Assembly (NCBI GenBank): GCA_036924085.1 | Contig: JAVGWX010000013.1 | Coordinates: 39,879,893-39,943,892, forward strand | DNA length: 64,000 bases | Source: Ariolimax columbianus | Lineage: Eukaryota; Mollusca; Gastropoda; Stylommatophora; Arionidae | Reading direction: 5' to 3' | Part shown: piece after piece, positions 63,816 to 64,000 of the stretch | How positions within the stretch are numbered: position 1 is the first letter of the stretch | Layout: the number at the start of each line of letters is the position of its first letter | The notes under the pieces: generated by a model | The model's input: the letters and a program-made list of their open reading frames with translations, nothing else | Database searches by the model: none | What the model was told of the DNA's origin: nothing | Program-made: the position numbers and the translations under genes

Positions 63816-64000
63816 GTACAAGTATAAATTCAGGAACACATGTATTGAAAGTCGCATATGTATATGCCAATTTTTAAGCCATTTGTCAGTTTTATGACAA
63901 TGCGATAAAATGTGTGAGGCGATATATCGAAAATAGTCGAATCTGTTTATATATATAAAACAAAACTTCCCTAAAAAAAGTCATTCAAGTCCAAATTTTA

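Overview
The window looks like repeat-dense nuclear DNA of an invertebrate animal. I recognise no host gene exon, rRNA, functional tRNA, operon or CRISPR array. The retroelement proteins (CR1/L2-like and jockey-like reverse transcriptases, RNase H tails), tRNA-headed SINEs with core segments, and abundant 14-200 bp minisatellites fit a lophotrochozoan. A gastropod mollusc is my best guess, made from memory of similar RNase H tails, and is not proven here.

Layout. 1-6 kb holds an unknown dispersed repeat, a tRNA-SINE, a 20-bp minisatellite, a nested LINE/SINE/LINE stack (2.2-4.0 kb), a mariner relic and a second LINE tail. 7-12.9 kb holds a 21-bp minisatellite, the best-preserved jockey-like LINE (9,588-11,497, minus) and an RT fragment. 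13.3-15.0 kb is a CR1/L2-like LINE whose reading frame is broken by a single TAG. 16-21 kb carries LINE C-termini, one with a C2H2 finger, and a 13-copy 42-bp array. 22-28 kb is the richest part: a hAT-like MITE carrying a SINE, four copies (with 37.9 kb) of a ~235-bp module, several minisatellites, and a LINE interrupted by a SINE with a perfect 14-bp target-site duplication. 28-32 kb is SINE-rich. 35.0-36.5 kb is a 51-copy 28-bp satellite that opens every reading frame. 38-46 kb has a second 37-bp array, LINE tails, a 22-bp array, an RNase H relic and a SINE converted to a 27-bp minisatellite. 46.6-64 kb has more SINEs, LINE C-termini and arrays of 14, 23, 29, 31, 41, 43 and 52 bp.

How the parts relate. 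(1) A ~350-bp SINE family ('SINE-1' here), with about twelve substantial copies, ends in GAACGAACGAAG plus AAG or AAGCC repeats. This resembles the 3' end of the RNase H-bearing LINEs in the window, which is the basis for inferring that those LINEs mobilise it. (2) Several SINE copies contain internal tandem expansions, so some minisatellites here were born inside mobile elements. (3) Related 37-38-bp minisatellites occur at three separate loci, and two of them sit just downstream of the ~235-bp module. That module plus array is the best candidate for an undescribed, satellite-carrying mobile element.

Names such as SINE-1, SINE-T1, SINE-T2, LINE-A, LINE-B, R4 and M235 are local labels, not database names. 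Boundaries of decayed copies are good to about 10-30 bp. All alignments were made by eye.
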